Origin: Pontibacter mucosus
GTDB lineage: Bacteria; Bacteroidota; Bacteroidia; Cytophagales; Hymenobacteraceae
Direction: 5' to 3'
DNA length: 64,000 nucleotides
Assembly: GCF_003054055.1 (NCBI RefSeq)
Contig: NZ_QBKI01000011.1
Coordinates: forward strand, 62,001-126,000
The notes beneath the pieces are model-generated. The model did not search any database and was not told the DNA's origin. It was given only the letters and a program-made list of their open reading frames with translations. This document shows positions 63,116 through 64,000 of this stretch, in pieces. A program made the translations under genes and the position numbers. The stretch's first letter is position 1. Each line of letters opens with the position of its first letter.

Positions 63116-63877
63116 TTAAAGGATTTGCAGCCGGTTCAGTAGCGCCTCTTTGTGCGTGTTGCCAATGGGGATGTACTTTCCGCCAATCAGGATGTTGTTG
63201 TCTTCGATGGCCTCGATGGCGGTAAGGCGCACGATGTAGGAGCGGTGCACGCGCATGAAGTCTTTGCCCGGCAGGCGCTGCTCCAGGTTTTTAAGGCTAT
63301 GGCTCACGAGGTAAAGGTGCTGGGGCGTTTTGATGTTGCAGTATATATCCTGCGCCTCGGCCCACACAATGTCCTGCAGGTCTACCTTCTCCAGGCGGTT
63401 GCGCACCTTCACGAACAGCGCATGATGCAGCAGGTAGTTTGTGATTTCTGCTTCGGGAGGCGCTGAAGTCTCAGAGCTCACGCCAACCGGCAGCTGCTGG
63501 CGGGCGCTGGCATTATGGATGGCCACCTCAATGCTGCTTTGCAGGGTGCGTATGTCGAAAGGCTTGACCAGGTAGGCATGCGGGCTGGTTTGCTTGGCGC
63601 GGTCTATGGTTTCCTTATCCGAGAGGGCCGTCATGAAAATAAACGGGATTTTGCTGGACCTGGAAAGTATGGCCGCCGTGTCGATGCCGTCGAGCTTGCC
63701 CTCCAGCGTGATGTCCAGGATGATTAAATCAGGATTATGCCTGTGCACTTCCAGCAGCAGTTCCTCGCCTGAACTCACCATCGCGCATACTTCATACCCC
63801 AACTCCTCCAGCGAGAAAGCCAGGTTCTGCGCAATCACCACATCATCCTCTGCAATCAGCAGCCTTACTTTTGCCAT
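63116..63877 (-). CDS. LytTR-family response regulator
   Basis: A 253-residue regulator. Residues 1-120 are a receiver domain: DD at 11-12, phospho-acceptor D55 in IILDITL, T83 region FMTALSD and K105 in LVKPFD. After a linker, residues 150-253 are a LytTR DNA-binding domain (DIVWAEAQDIYCNIKT, FMRVHRSYIVRLTAIE, IPIGNTHKEALLNRL). It would bind direct repeats upstream of target genes when phosphorylated. No histidine kinase is in the window; it may lie beyond 64000. Confidence 0.94.
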   Translation of the reverse strand: MAKVRLLIAEDDVVIAQNLAFSLEELGYEVCAMVSSGEELLLEVHRHNPDLIILDITLEGKLDGIDTAAILSRSSKIPFIFMTALSDKETIDRAKQTSPHAYLVKPFDIRTLQSSIEVAIHNASARQQLPVGVSSETSAPPEAEITNYLLHHALFVKVRNRLEKVDLQDIVWAEAQDIYCNIKTPQHLYLVSHSLKNLEQRLPGKDFMRVHRSYIVRLTAIEAIEDNNILIGGKYIPIGNTHKEALLNRLQIL

Positions 63878-64000
63878 ACTTTATAAATCACGCTTTTAGC
63901 GGTAGATGCCTTCAAATTCCAATCAATATATAGAATATATGCAGATAAATAAACTGGTGCCTGTAGCAAGTATGGTTTTATAGGGAAGAGTTTGTAAATT

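Overview
The window is a stretch of Bacteroidota chromosome, most likely a Cytophagales/Hymenobacteraceae relative (Pontibacter-like, judged only from remembered protein resemblance), interrupted by one complete temperate siphovirus prophage of about 51 kb. Chromosomal signs are a TonB-dependent receptor with a carboxypeptidase-like regulatory domain, MutS2, a LytTR response regulator, SD-free starts and a TAnnTTTG-type -7 box. Host DNA fills 1-3000 (HipA-like kinase fragment, GNAT acetyltransferase, MATE exporter, YhcH-type protein, all leftward) and 53976-64000 (mutS2 rightward; then leftward a symporter, an alpha/beta hydrolase, a TonB receptor, a 3-hydroxybutyrate dehydrogenase and a LytTR regulator).

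The prophage is bounded by a 17-bp perfect direct repeat at 3001-3017 and 53959-53975. The right copy lies in the promoter of mutS2, so the phage has cut into that gene's 5' region. From left to right: integrase, a leftward lysogeny block with two HTH/coiled-coil proteins and a membrane coiled-coil protein (two of the three share an unusual AGRD motif), a divergent control region, about 22 small early genes mostly unrecognised (a Sak4-like ATPase, an HD phosphohydrolase and a lipoprotein among them), and a replication block starting at 15069 with an initiator-like gene carrying iteron-like repeats, a DnaB-like ATPase and a Pif1/RecD-like helicase. Packaging (ParB-methyltransferase fusion, TerS, TerL), portal and minor head protein follow. 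A leftward accessory operon of ten small genes, ending in a tRNA-like element, interrupts the head genes. Then come prohead protease, HK97 capsid, connectors, tail tube, tail-assembly chaperones joined by a probable -1 frameshift, tape measure, a leftward lipoprotein moron, baseplate and receptor-binding proteins, and a tail protein with a polysaccharide-lyase-like C terminus.

The lysis region (46275-50766) has many small membrane proteins, an amidase endolysin, a holin candidate and a one-piece spanin. The right end has two separately promoted cassettes: a cytosine-C5 methyltransferase whose gene is overprinted by a second long reading frame, and a beta-helix protein.

Three signals cut across gene boundaries. 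(1) The 7-mer TATACTT/AAGTATA occurs about 40 times in 13 kb of host DNA but only about 15 times in 51 kb of prophage. (2) A GTAnnTTAG box sits ahead of eight phage transcription units and is probably the phage's -7 promoter element. (3) Several phage proteins end in an SSB-like DDLPF or xDAPF tail. All counts were made by eye from the sequence; no database search was run.
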